Assembly: GCF_020882245.1 (NCBI RefSeq)
Contig: NC_083600.1
Coordinates: 14,322,001 to 14,386,000 of the forward strand
DNA length: 64,000 nucleotides
Direction of reading: 5' to 3'
Source: Rhopalosiphum padi
Lineage: Eukaryota > Arthropoda > Insecta > Hemiptera > Aphididae
The notes beneath the pieces are model-generated. The model was not told the origin of the DNA and made no database searches. It saw only the letters and a program-made list of their open reading frames with translations. Position 1 is the stretch's first letter, and every line of letters begins with the position of its first letter. The position numbers and the translations under genes are program-made. Shown in pieces: positions 51,283-64,000 of the stretch.

Positions 51283-52725
51283 TAATAATAAGCCAGAGAA
51301 GAAGAAAATATAAAAACCACCGCCGTTGCCGTCGTAGAGCGCATAATATAATATACGTTTGCTGCTGCAGCGGGCGCGCGAGCCTGGCGCGCGCCACTAT
51401 CTATATAATATGATGCGCGTGTGCACGCGATGCTGCGGCATCAGGCCATTAAAACACGTTCAAAAGACAGAGGGCGATCTTCATTGTTCTCCCGTTGGGT
51501 TTTTTTCTTCTTCTCCTTCGATATTGTAGCTACAACTATACAGCAGTCGTCGTCGTTTTCACAGGGTATCTCTTCTGCCTGCGCCCATTGTATTCGTCGT
51601 CGTCGACTACCGCTCGTTGCAATATAGTTTTTTACCCGTTCTCCAGGCAAACCTCCGTCGAATGCACATAATATAATACACTATATAGCCCGTACCACTT
51701 TATAGGTATATAACAATACCTGGGTATATACCTGTCTCGGATACGCGCGCATTATATCTGTATGTATATGTATACGTACGAACCGAATAATTAATCGAGT
51801 CATACATTTATAATGTATAAGCATTATTATTACTTATCGCGTGGTTATTATTATTGCGGCCACGTCGCGGTCGTCGTCGTCGTCGTCGTCGTTTTACGTA
51901 TTATTATAATAATCGTTTGATCTGCGCGCGCGCCCGCAATGTCACCAGGCCGCCGCGAGGGATTGTTATTATTATTATTGTTATGAAGCTTTTGTTCTAT
52001 GCGCGCGTGCGCTATATTATATTAGCTGCCGTGGAATATGTATACTAGGTCACGTATTTTATTATTATAAATGTGTGCGTATTTTTTTCTTTCGTTTCGT
52101 TGTGTCTTAGAATTTAGACTGTTGTGTTATATATATACTTATTATATTTTGTGCCTAGATTATAACAATATAACTTATATTATATGCGGCGTGTGTACAG
52201 CGGCATAGGTAGTTTTTTTCGCGACTAATAGGTCGTTTGCATTCAATGTCAACGACGGTTGAACGTGTGTATGTATATGTGTATTATACATATTATTAAA
52301 CATGTTATATATTATATATATTATATATATACTATTTATAGAGTATATGTATATAGATATAGTTGCGAAATCCACGTGATAGGCTTATCGCATACATGAG
52401 TATAAAAATATGTTTATATATTGTAGCGTATAAGCGCGCGCTTATAGGGGTGGTTATTATAATTTTGGCTTTTATGTTTAAACTTTTAAAGGTATGTTTT
52501 TTTACTTTTGAAAATCCATTCTCGCCGTAAATTGAGCTCCCAAAAATCGTTTTGCGGTGGAACTGAAAATGTCAATTCAGCCCACTTCGGCAAAATAGAA
52601 ATGACAATTAGGTAATTCGAGGATGTGCATTGCTGTGAATTCTAGATATTTTTCTATACGAGTGTAAAATCCATAGAATAGATTTATTTAAACGTTATGT
52701 CACGGCTACAAAAGGCGTCGCGAGT
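48998..52725. other. Non-coding region with a CpG-rich island and TAA arrays
   Basis: No recognised gene. The 49514-50231 frames contain microsatellite-derived runs (TATG and GTGT units near 49748-49797) and lack family features. 51340-52010 is a CG-rich island with CGT trinucleotide runs (51867-51893), preceded by a long TAA array. Other frames are short and composition-driven. Confidence 0.4.
51224..51291. repeat. TAA microsatellite
   Basis: An interrupted (TAA)n array of about 22 units, lying just before the CG-rich island. Confidence 0.9.
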
Positions 52726-52868
52726 GTTGGTTTCAGTGACTGATTTAAGGGGAGAGCCAAAGGGCCCGTCCCTCTCTTGACAGTTATATTATGTATGTAA
52801 GGCCTAAAATCAAATTCTAAATGTTGGGCCCCCCTAAAAAAAATCATAGATCCGCTACTTATTGGTCT
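52726..52868. mobile_element. Probable degenerate hAT MITE
   Basis: The left end CAGTGACTGATTTAAGGGG (from 52734) and the reverse complement of the right end, AAGTAGCGGATCTATGA (to 52860), align weakly as inverted repeats; CAGTAGCGGATCTA is a hAT-type terminus. Flanking 8-mers GTTGGTTT and ATTGGTCT agree at six of eight positions. The interior contains the poly-C/poly-G stretches common to these elements. Confidence 0.5.
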
Positions 52869-54289
52869 ACAGGGGAGTCGTGGTACAGATAAGTAAAAAT
52901 AATAAATACCTATATTATAATACATTTGACGGCATTACGAATTACGATATCAACATTATGGAAAATTATATTTTATTTTATTTTAAATACGTATTTAATT
53001 AATATATTTAATTTCTATGTATTAAAGCATAATAATTAAATCATTTTATTCTGATAAATGATGATTATACAATACATTTATTATAAATAATTAACACATT
53101 TGAGTAAATCATTATGATTTTTACGTCCTCAATAATTTTGGTGCTAAAAGATAAAATGTTAAGAGATGTATATGATGAAAAAGTTTGAATACCTCTGCTG
53201 TAGTGTACGAGCATAATATGTATATTAATGCAATGTGTATACTTTAGCGCTGAATGACGTGTGCTCGTATGGCTATCATACATATACCAGTATCTCATGT
53301 ATAGCTAGTCAGTGTGTGTGCGCGCGCGAGCGCGTTTGTTACATATGAGAATGTCTTTTTGTCGGGTAAAATGCTGTTTTGCCACTGATTCTATCGACAC
53401 GATTGCTGCAAGGAAAACACGCACGTGACCGAACCAGTTCTTGGTCGTTTCGATTGAGTATTTAACTACCAATCGAATACCGTACGATTCTTAAAATTCC
53501 GAAAATCCCTAGAATATTTCGAGTGCATATTCTATAAAATTACACGGTCGGTGGTCTGTATTGAAAACGAAATCTATATGCTTACTACAATTGCATACTA
53601 CATTTACTAGCCGGCTGCCCGCTTTATCCGCATTATAGCTGGTAATTACTAATACTATCGGAGTGTCTGACTGCAGTGTTATTGATAATATGACGTATGA
53701 ATGTACGATTATATGCGTTTGTTTCTGTATATTGCTGCTGTAGTTTACTCAACAAACGATCATCAGATCTATTGAATTGAAACAAATTGCACAATTATTG
53801 CAATGCGTTTTCCTTAACGCCCTACAGACATGTGTGCGATTAATTTTCGAATAAACCCAAGAATATTATAAGTTATAATGTACAGGAATTTAATTAGCCG
53901 ATTACGACATATAATATAAGCACTGTAGTTTTGTACATGAATCGATTTGTATGTAATCTATAATATAAAAAAAAATCGAAGAATAAAGCACTATTTACGA
54001 CGTCGATCGACGTGTCACATTTATACTTGTAGGTACTTGCAGTGTTCAAATTCACCTAACCGACTCAGCCCAATTTTTAATTTGATAATGTGCAAGTTAA
54101 AATTATGATTATAGGAATTTTTTAATATACTTACACATATATTATGTATATATTATGTATATATTAGTATTTAATATAATATTACCAATCAATTTTCATG
54201 GACCTATTATCTTATTATTATACAAGTTAAATAGCACAAAAAATACTAGTTCGAATTTTGATTTTGATACGTCTTAAATCTAAATGTTA

Positions 54290-54511
54290 AGAAAAATTAT
54301 CCGCTTAATAATTTACATTTGAAAAAGTGGGTTTTTATTTGGAAAAGAGATGTTTGTATCTTCAAATAACACTGCTTAAGTAATAAGAAAATATGGCCTT
54401 TAAATAATATGTAATATATTTAAAAATCCCAAAAATTAGAATTTGAAAAAATTAATTATTAAACTAAAAAAATGGGGCGAGCACGCTTAGTATATCACTC
54501 TGTGCCTATAT
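54290..54511 (+). repeat. Diverged interspersed repeat, copy 2
   Basis: Shares ordered words with copies 1 and 3: ACATTTGAAAAAG, TTGTATCTTCAAATAACACT, AAAATCCCAAAAATTAGAAT and GAGCACGCTTAG. It ends in ATATCACTCTGTGCCTATAT. Confidence 0.5.
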
Positions 54512-57500
54512 ATGCGAATATATGACATACACATTACACTGTATATGTGTCGTGGAGGGTTCTTTTTATTACTTTTACATCGATCGTTGGTAAATACGAA
54601 ATAGCCCTAGTTATTAACACATCGTGATGTCTTACCAGCTTTTGATGACCGTCACCGCGGTACAATATTGTTATGTAAACAGCGTGCGACGTGGACAATA
54701 AGCACTGCAGCAACATGCCGCAGCGATATTGAATGGTTTTTTTCTTTCCATCTTAATTGGCTTTATATCGCATAAACGCTACGTTATTATTATTATTGTT
54801 GTTGTAAAATATTATACATGTGTGCGTGTGTGTTTATAGTCGTGAGTCATATCTTTAGAGAAACATTGAATTCAAATCGTTTACACCGCGATCAAATATA
54901 TAGCTAATTTGAGAGCATTGTATCCAGCATATTTTGTGCCTCGTCATCCAGACAGCGTTCAAGGCACAGTGTGGTGGCGTTTAGCCTCCAACCGCGCGCG
55001 CGAGCGAACGTGGTATACGTTTTCATCCAGTCGTTTGTTGTCTATCCATTCGCGCCTGATTAACTGTCGTCCGCGTCCATCAATTTTATCGCAGTGTGGC
55101 TGGTATGCGCGTATAGGCTTTTTTTGTAGTTATCTTTTTTGTACTTCTTCTCATCACGATCATCAATATTATGAATACATTTCAAACTGTTTAGAAAATT
55201 ACCATGAGTGCGAAATCCAAATTACCGTATGCCGTATGTATAATGTTACGGCTGTAAACTTAATAATATAATGTATACAGTAGTGGTGGCTTACAGATGC
55301 ATATTGTCTAATTTCGTGTAATAATTTTTAATAATAATGCGAGATTGCGAGAAAGTCAAAAACTGACAATAAACGAACAATTTATGTATTTATATAATAA
55401 TAATTATTATAAACAACGTTAAAAAGAAGTAAATAAGTTTTCCAATTAAGCATACGTCATATTATTGTTATGCATTTAAAGTTTTGAACTGTTTTATCGA
55501 TAAAACGAGTACAAGACTATTCCGTGCACTTCACAACGTATAATTTTATAAGAATTGAATTAGTGAAATACGATAAACTGTAATATACACATAACACACC
55601 CTTCGGAAATTTTATTATATTATTTCATTGAACTATTAATTTTTTTCTGATTTTTTCGGAATGTTATTATTTTTGCAGACGTTTATAAATAATAATGTTT
55701 TATTAAAATATTATGTAGTATAATTGATTTATGTCATAGAAAAAAAAACTATTGTTTTTATTTTATTATTGTTTCGAATGAAATTAATTCTTGCGTGACA
55801 GAAAATAATTAACTCTTGAAAAACTTCTAGAGATTAAACTTAGTGCTATTTTTTAAACGATTGTTTTGATTGACAGTAATATCTATACAGGCTACAACAT
55901 TTTTATTTTTGCTATGTATACTCATAATTACTAAGTTTAAAACTTTTAATTTGCAACGGTCAATTAAACAGCAAAACGCAATAAAATATATACTCACTCC
56001 AATAATGTTTTTTTTCACCATTTGCGATAAGTATGTGTTGTATATTTCAGTACTTGTGTGTGTATGGTATTAATTTTATCTTTGTCTATGCGTGTCTCTT
56101 TTAATTTACACATATAGATAATCTTAACCAGTTTTATTCAGATTGGAATGTAATAATACTTCACTCTTTTTTTGTGGAATAAAAAACCTTAACTTGATCT
56201 GACATTCTGTTAAAGTAAAATAATTTTTTTTTTATAAATCAAATAAAAAATTTTTAATGTAATATAATAAATTACATTCGTCTGTAATCTGTTTTAAGGT
56301 TAGTACCTTTTTTAATTCTTAAACATTTAATATAAATAGTAATGCCTAAAACAAACCACCTACGTGAATTGTATATAAATATAATATTTATAAATTTGAT
56401 TTAATTTATCATACATTGTATAAATATATAGTACATGTATGTTACGGTTGCATAAAACCCATAAAATTAGGCGGTTGCAGGTTAGATTGATTGATATTTC
56501 AGTGTCGGCGTTTACAAAACAGAGACACACGAATAAATATTAGTAAAAGGAACCGTAAAACCACCAACTCACCGTTAAAATAGTGGTTTTTTAAACTTAA
56601 AAAAAACCCCTCAATAGATTTGAAAAATTTTATCGATCTTTCAGTATAATAGCATACTACATGATATCTGTATACACCGATATAATAAAATATTTATCTA
56701 TAATATTATTCTACACTGTATAGTGCAGACACTGGTGCAGTTGATAGTTATAATGATTATAATATACGGTCTTTGTATATATTATGGGTACCTACAATAT
56801 AATAATATATAGTTGTGTAGTTATTTTTTTCGCGTACTCTCTACACACACATACACACACGTAATAATAATAATATTCTCTATTATGTGGACGAACCGAC
56901 GACGACGACCATCTGGTCGAAAATGATTTCAAAGAATTTACGATTTTATATACTGTATGTTACCTGCAGTCGGCTGTACCTACGCCAGTTAAAATAATAC
57001 GCGCGGCTTATTATCCAGACGATTTATACGGAGCGTTTCCGCCAGATTGGACGTTCCATTTTTTTTCCAAATTAATAATGTCGACGAAATTGAAAACGCA
57101 CTTATATTCGCTCGTCGTTCCGTTATATACATAATATGTATGTATAGTATGCGCGGCGTCCGATTTACAGCTCTTGTACTTACGACTTGTACCTCTCGAC
57201 ATACAATAATAATTACATACACACTCATATATTATATAGGTAGGTATATAGTGATATTTCCGTCATTAAATCACGGCGGTCCATTATCGGAGGCTGGCCG
57301 CGGCATGTGTGCATGTGTACACATAGGAGATACGCGCGCGCATTAGCCGTAGCTGAGTACCCCGACTATATAATAATGATAATATTATATAATATAGTGA
57401 AAAAAATAATTGGAGTCGATGCAGCATGTATACGGGGCGCGTGTCATCCGGACCGCTTGTGTATAAGCCCGCTCTATAATACGCGATCATATTATTATTA

Positions 57501-59819
57501 TATACTTTTCGTATTATATTATTTTGCCGCTCGGTCATAATAATAATAATAATAATATAAAAACATATAATATTCTATAGTACTTCACTTAGATTCCGTC
57601 GTCGTAGTATTCACGCACTAAATGTACGATGACCACGCAGCACAGTTGGTGATCTGTAATACGGACTGTGTTTTATTATACAGAATGAATATATATATAT
57701 ACATTATACAATAGCGATTTTGCCAAAACTTCAAGAGGAGGCGAGCGAATTTTGTACCATGATATAAAAAAAAAATTATTTTCAACCTGTTGCGAAATAA
57801 AATCCTATAAGAGTGAGACAATCACACACTCTGTAAAACTACCACTGAGGAAATATTTTATTTTGTAAATTTTATGAGTATTAAATCAAGCAACATTTGA
57901 GTCGAATTGAGTTAAGTATATGTATAGTGAACCAACATTTTGGCTTTTGGGAGTATTCTTTGAGTTCTCATTATATTTTCAAAAGTTGAAATATATAATT
58001 ATACGAATCTTCTGAAAAAGTTCAAATATGCGTGCGTTGAAGTAGTGATAATGGCGTTCATAGGTTACTTGTTAATAACTTCACTTTCTTCGTCGTCTCT
58101 TAATAGTCTAAACGAAAATGCTTGTTTATATACCTAGTTTTAATCTTAGCATAATCTTTATAGTTTGATATTTATATACATTAAATTATCATACATTTAT
58201 TTCGTTTCAGACTATGAACATGAAAAATATTTCAGTAATAAAAAATGTAAAAACATAAAAATAATCATTGAAAGTTTTAAAAATCGTATAAATTAAAATT
58301 ATTAAATACAATTTAAAATTTTTTGCGCCAGGTGATAAAAACGAATCATTCTGTACATGAAAATAAATAATATAGTGTTTTAGCGCATCATTGTTGCATT
58401 CAATTCTACTGATGATCATTCTCGTGTGGGGAAAGTCCGAAAATATACTGTTATTCTAATGCCGCCACGATGAATCTAAAAGCATATAATGTATTACATA
58501 TTTATTACTTACATTTGCGATCGCGGTAGATACGTATGATGTTACATTAAAATGATAATGTGTTGTCGGGAATATTTTACTAAGTAATGAAGTACGTCAA
58601 ATATAATATAAAATAACATATTTAATGTGGGCGCTTCAAAACCATGGCGCAACAAATAGCGAAATGATTTTTTTTAATATAAATTAAATTGTTATATTGT
58701 ATTACTGTGTTTGTCTTGTTCTAAAAACATATGTCGCAAAAATTATTTTTTATTTATGTTTTTATTTTTATTTGATGCGAGTATAACGCCACCCTAACAT
58801 TAATTCATAAAATAATTTTACTACTTCCATTTATCCATCACAGACTTTGAATGTTTGGTTCTTTTGACATGCGTATTTTGAAGGTGAATCGTCTCTCAGC
58901 TACAATTTATCTGTTTAAATGATTAATTTATTATTATAGCCATTCTATTTAAACTAAACAATTTTCCAAAACTTAACGACAGGAATTTTCATGGTAAATT
59001 ATGTAATTATAATGTAAAAATACATGATTGTTTTATTTAATTTGCCGATTCTAATTTTTATATGGCATGTCTTCAGAGATAAACTTATTAGTGGTTGTTT
59101 TTGTTCTAGTTGGCGGAAGGGGGGGGGGGTCAGCTCCAAAAGCCTCTCGTCCATGAATGAACCACTTTACATTTATATATATATATAAATATAAAGTATA
59201 TTTATGATAATCATTAAAATAAATTGTTTTTTAATTGTTATAAAAATAGATTATTTAAATTAATAATACCAGTTGATAATTCTTGTAACTCTTAATATTT
59301 TTCTATATTGAATTAATTTTTCCTATTTATTCATATATTTTTACCGTCAAAAAAGTATGCGGAGACAAAAATAATTGTGCTTGGACTGTTTGGAGGGTGT
59401 GAAAATTCTGAATACGTTTCTAATACATATTAGAATAATATAATGTATTATAGCATACTCGACCCATTTTTTATTTAATAAGAGTTTATTCAAATTCAGA
59501 TTTTTGGTGTACTTAAATATCATATTTTCAAATTCTGGCGATTTTTGATATCACTCAGAGAAATTTAGAAACTTTTTTTCACTGTAAACTATTAAGTAAG
59601 TGGATGTATGTTTTAAAATGTTTTTATATATCTAATTCAAATTTTGTACGAATAGTTTTTATACTAAAGGTAAAATGATAAAATGGTTTCACAAAAATAT
59701 AAATCAAATGGAATATTAGGTAGATGTAAAGTTAATTATATTTGGACCGTTTTTAGAAATGTTAGTAAATCAATCATCAATATTAATTCCTAAAATTTTC
59801 TAGTCATAGTCTTAATTCA

Positions 59820-60022
59820 CAGTAAAAAATGAAACATTCATTTGATACATAGAAGTTTATGTATCTCCACAAGAGGACACTCCGTAAATAGTACAAAAAA
59901 TATTAAGAATTTGAAAATACTGTTTTAAAGTATATTTAGAAATTCCAAAAATAAGATTTTAATAATTGCAATATTGAAGAAAAAGGTTGAGCATATACTT
60001 ACGGTGATCACCCTATATGTGT
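59820..60022 (+). repeat. Diverged interspersed repeat, copy 3
   Basis: Contains ACATTCATTTGATACATAGA, ATGTATCTCCACAAGAGGAC, AGAAATTCCAAAAATAAGAT and GAGCATATACTTACGG. It ends in GTGATCACCCTATATGTG, a terminus reminiscent of Tc1/mariner-type repeats. Confidence 0.5.
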
Positions 60023-60400
60023 AATAAATACGTATGTATAAATAACGATTATGCAGCTACTGATTAACGGGTGATGCGTATATAACAAGCATCAGATGTG
60101 CCAGATCACAAGGAGTCAATAATATTAGTGCTTTCGAAGAAAAAAATGATTTTTTGAAAAAATTTCAGTGCGTAATCAGGTGACTTATATTGCTTATAAC
60201 GATGCAAACTGTGAGCTTATATAAAAAAATTAATGTGTATACATATAGACATTTATAGATGCTTTATTGCGTCAAACACGCGCGACTACCAACTTAAGAC
60301 GCAGCCATTATGTATATAGTTTAGGTATATGGGCGAAATGGAAATAAACGACGTGCAGTTCTAAATGCACATAAATATTTATCAATGCGATATAATATTA

Positions 60401-61160
60401 TACATTTCTATCTGGTGCGCGGGCAGCAGGTGAGGGGGGTCATGTGTGTGTATGGTGCCGTGTGGCGAGTGTGCGACGCGCACAGAGATAATAATAATAT
60501 AAATACGTACGAGAGAAATTAATCGGTCACGATCGTTTATAATAATATAATATATTATGCGAGCGCGCGCGCCCGTGTGTGTGTAGGAAATAATAAAAAC
60601 CTTATACGAGCGAATTGTATGATTGTGTGTGCGTGCGCGTGTGCTGTAGTGGAAACCATATGTGCGTCGGTCGACGGCGCGTGCGGCCACGCGGGTCTGG
60701 TACTGCAACGACCGGGAGAGGAAACCGCGGTGAGCGCGTTTCGCCTGGTCCTGGCGATGCCGTTCGCAGGCTGCACCGGCCGCGGGGGCCCGTCGGCGGC
60801 GATTATACGCTCGCGATAGCGGCGTCTATAATATTATAATAATATTACACATCCATCTATCCTGCCGCCGCGGTGGTCCTGCGTGTGCGGCGTCGTGTGC
60901 GTGTAATAATAATATAAATGTATATATAATATACGTGACGACCGACCGTCGTCAGATGCAGGACGATATATTATATTTCGTGCGCGTTTCCGTTTCGTCG
61001 TATTTATTATGAGATCGCAATGATTCATTTCGGGTTTTCCCCCCCTTGGCCTTATAAATAACTGCACCGTTTTCACTCCACAAGAGCAGTTATAAATTTA
61101 TGCGCGGGAAACGCGGTCGCGCGAAACCCGATACCACTTGGTCCTCCGATATCGTACGAA
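60401..61160. other. CpG-rich island
   Basis: A CG-rich block with GT/GC alternating stretches. Frames on both strands (60382-60708, 60555-60776, 60577-60819, 60834-61076) translate to unstructured histidine/arginine/alanine-rich sequence with no family features and are treated as composition artefacts. Candidate promoter or enhancer. Confidence 0.4.
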
Positions 61161-62500
61161 ACGCGTTGTCACATTCGTCACGCCAATCGTAAATATACAC
61201 ATTTAATATTAATACGTTATAGTGTTATACTATATCCAGTGACTGATGGGATGCGTTATGAATATATTATTTAAAATAAAGATTTTATATGTGTAAAACA
61301 ATATATTATATTATAAACTAACATTTTGAAGTCCGTACATCAAAATGGGGCTGCCATGACGAAGTTACCACTCCCTCTTCAGATCTTACGTCTTTAGTAC
61401 CGGCTGAAAAATGATTAACGAATTCTGAAAACGGATTTGTGAACATTTGCAAGCTATTTTTAAATGAGGATACATAATTTTCAAATTAATTTATCGTTAA
61501 AAGGGTTGGGAAAACGTCATGCCTGTGATTGTATGCAACTGCAGCGTTTTGGTTTTGTAAAATATGATATCAAAATATTCCAATAAGAGACTTTGAATAA
61601 TAATTTTACTGCGCGGTACCCTGCAGATTACATTATAAACACATACATTTGAATGATTATATTATTTAGGTTGGACATTTCTAATTTTATGTTGTGAGTA
61701 TTATTACTGATTTCAAAAAAAAAAAAAAAACAAGAACCGCGCGTAGTCTAAGATTTTAAATTCAAAGTGACAGACCAAGCTGAAGTAACCTCAGGTTATT
61801 TTGCGGATTATTGAGTGACTTTAACGCACTTGTAAAATGGTTCATATTTTCACGAGAATGTAGTCTTTTAATTTGCAAAAAAAATTGTACGTAATTTTAC
61901 AGGTGATAGATTGTAGTGTGAATTTTAAAACTATAAGCTTGTATATAACGGACATAGCGTAGGTATTAGGTATATTATATTTGTAAAAATATAATTAGAA
62001 AATCTTAATTTTTTATAAGATAGGGCCGGAAATACATATTGTTTACGGGACTTGGGAGCAGTTTAATGCGCACTGAGTGATTTTCTGTTAAGGATTTATG
62101 TTAAATGTCAAAAGCTGCTGTAGAATATTTTCGATAATGATCTTTTTCTTAAAATATATACCAAGAGTGCAAATAACTGACTTAATTATCTATCTGCGCC
62201 CAAATTGTAAGCACATACATAGTACGAGGATATAAGTATACGAAATATTACGATAATTTTTCTAAATTATCGTATGTACAACTAACTAATTTCGAATTCA
62301 GATAAATTATATTGCCTGGTACCGCAAAAACTGTTAAGGTACCTATACAGTGACGCCAGTCTATATGTTCGGTCACCGTAGGATCACGTATTGAGTATAT
62401 ACGCACAAACACACCTGAAGTGATGGTGTTCGATGCACGCTCGTAAATCGTAATACATAACAATATTAAAACAATATGATATCGGTCTGAAGTATTCCGT
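61161..62500. other. AT-rich non-coding DNA
   Basis: No gene, transposon end or array recognised; an A run of 16 lies at about 61716-61731. Confidence 0.4.
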
Positions 62501-63310
62501 CCTATAGACGTCGTAGCTGGTATATATACATTAATAATCGGGTGTGCGCGCGGTGTTGGGTAAAAAAATCGAGAGAAAAAAAGAGGATATATATTATCGT
62601 GTCCGCAGCTCATGCCAACCGCCGTACGGTCTGTAGAAGAACTGTTGGCCGGTCGCGACGGCGGACGACGCCCGGGGTGGAAAAAAAAAATAATAATTAT
62701 CGTCTTCGGGCCGGTGCGGCGGCTACCGGGCGCGCGAGCACACGGCGGCTAGTACACGCACACACATTCAGGTACAATATATAAACGATTTGCGTTAGCC
62801 GCCAGTCGTACGCGTATCTTCCGGCCGCTACCGGTCCTATTGTTCTCGTATGTATGCGGCACGTATATTACATTCATATATATTATATATTGGTACCTAT
62901 ATGTATACGAAGCTCTCGCGCACGCGCAACACCGCAGCGCCGAGCAGTACACCGGTGGTGCGGTGGCTGCGACGCGTTATTATTACCGGCTCAGCGTCTG
63001 CGAGGAGGCAAATAATAATAATAATAATAATAATAATGAGAATGGAAAAGGAGAAAAAAATCAACCGACCGGCTTCCAGCGAAAACCGCTTCGGCGCGCA
63101 CACACGCAAACCGTGTATGTGTATATGTATTATATAAACACACACACACACAGACACACACATACACAATGCGTCTACAGAGGTTTTGTCCATTCGCGTC
63201 ACGTCCGAAGACGACGAGACCGGTACGTAAGCCACAGCGGACGGGTACGCGAGCCGACCGACCAGCCGCGAATATCGTCGACGAGCGGGGCGAAATCGAT
63301 ATAGGTATTA
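62501..63310. other. CpG-rich island with AAT and CA microsatellites
   Basis: A CG-rich block interrupted by an AAT array (about 63009-63036) and CA runs (about 63137-63168). Open frames up to 154 codons (62840-63304) run through these simple repeats and have no family features. Could be a promoter or first exon of a gene to the right of the window. Confidence 0.4.
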
Positions 63311-63833
63311 TATTTATTACATAGGACCCATAGAGAGGTAGATTTCCAGTATCTATCGGTCCTGGCCAAAAGGTTTTAGTGGACATTTGTGGACATTTTT
63401 CGATTCTATATATACATTATACATAAACCATAATAATCGATATAAATATAATATGTATAATTATTAATTACTATTGTTACTCAGCGTTTTCACGTCTTTT
63501 CCCGACCTATCAGATGGAATTTAAAACACGATATATCACATTTATTAGGCGCCAGGCAATAGAATGCTGTGTAGAATGTAGATACACCTAACCTAACCGA
63601 ATTACTGCAGTGCATAATACAATATTTTGATGTATGGTACTATAATATACGATCCATGACTTATTGGATTATAATTGATAGCGAATTGAAAACAAATAAT
63701 AAATTATATAATAGATACATCACACACTAATTTGTCGTCTCCGTCTTACAAGCGCGTAACATGGCAAATATTTTTCAGTTGCAGTTGACGTTTAAATTAA
63801 TTAGACTATATATAGTATGCCAATAGCTAATTG

Positions 63834-63835
<2 letters not shown>
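63311..63835. other. AT-rich non-coding DNA
   Basis: Nothing recognised. Confidence 0.4.

Positions 63836-63902
<67 letters not shown>
63836..63902. repeat. Compound CA/TA microsatellite
   Basis: About 23 AC units followed directly by about 10 AT units; uninterrupted, so likely length-variable. Confidence 0.95.
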
Positions 63903-64000
63903 CGGAGAAGCGATTGTTGTTAGTATTCTTGTATTCACGCGTGCATGTGTGGGATTCGTGGAGATCTTATTCCTGCATCGTATAAATAGTTTGACTAAAT

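Larger units (their letters stand above)
52869..60400. other. Non-coding region with two interspersed repeat copies
   Basis: No recognised gene. The frame at 54909-55271 (120 codons) has no family features and is rich in residues expected from its CG-rich first half. CG-richer pockets occur near 53310-53440, 54960-55080 and 56880-57350. A G-run fragment near 59119-59128, followed by TCAGCTCC, is another decayed transposon end. Confidence 0.4.

Noticed and set aside
54909..55271. 120-codon plus-strand frame
   Set aside because: No conserved motif, no splice-linked neighbour and no homologous pattern recognised.
62840..63304. 154-codon plus-strand frame and overlapping minus-strand frames
   Set aside because: Contains translated AAT and CA microsatellites; composition artefact.
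1..64000. CRISPR arrays, operons, tRNA or rRNA genes, telomeric TTAGG arrays
   Set aside because: The genome is a eukaryotic nuclear one. The only tandem array of unit length near CRISPR size (48.0 kb) has no spacers, and no cloverleaf or rRNA-like stretch was recognised.

Overview
The window is eukaryotic, most likely from an aphid (Hemiptera, Aphididae). The DNA is very AT-rich and studded with TACCTA/TAGGTA-type words, microsatellites and small decayed transposons. Genes are sparse, introns use GT/AG, and two genes are clear animal orthologues: serum response factor (blistered) and alpha-tubulin N-acetyltransferase. The species call is an impression from composition and gene content, not a match.

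Left region (1-12.8 kb): an alpha-tubulin acetyltransferase (ATAT/MEC-17) neighbourhood. A complete gene lies on the minus strand (coding exons from 12259 down to 9913; 8 coding exons, 276 codons), with the GNAT-type catalytic core followed by a tail spread over four small exons. At the left edge, the first coding exon of a second ATAT paralogue (258-164, minus) runs out of the window. Between them are two small genes not expected from the family: A (1473-2400, plus, 88 aa) and B (7375-6207, minus, 91 aa). Each is built only from the four tail exons of ATAT, with the same intron phases (2, 0, 2), open frames, good splice signals and its own ATG, and with no catalytic core. They face each other, and the gap between them is filled with hAT elements and a dead LINE.

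Middle region (12.8-29.3 kb): an AT-rich gene desert with a hAT MITE, a LINE reverse-transcriptase remnant and a diverged interspersed repeat. At 29.4-33.4 kb lies the SRF/blistered gene (plus). It has a CpG-rich upstream region and two coding exons, split inside the MADS box by a 1.8-kb intron. The DNA-binding/dimerisation domain is almost invariant, but the C-terminal part is short.

Right region (34-64 kb): no convincing protein gene. It holds repeated CpG-rich islands in AT-rich DNA (34.0-34.5, 35.6-36.3, 40.9-41.3, 51.3-52.0, 60.4-61.1 and 62.5-63.3 kb). It also holds a hAT MITE with a perfect target-site duplication (42.1 kb), a 96-bp tandem repeat (48.0-48.3 kb) beside an unassigned minus-strand ORF, two more copies of the interspersed repeat and long microsatellites. 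The islands may be regulatory DNA of the SRF locus or first exons of unseen transcripts; sequence alone does not decide.
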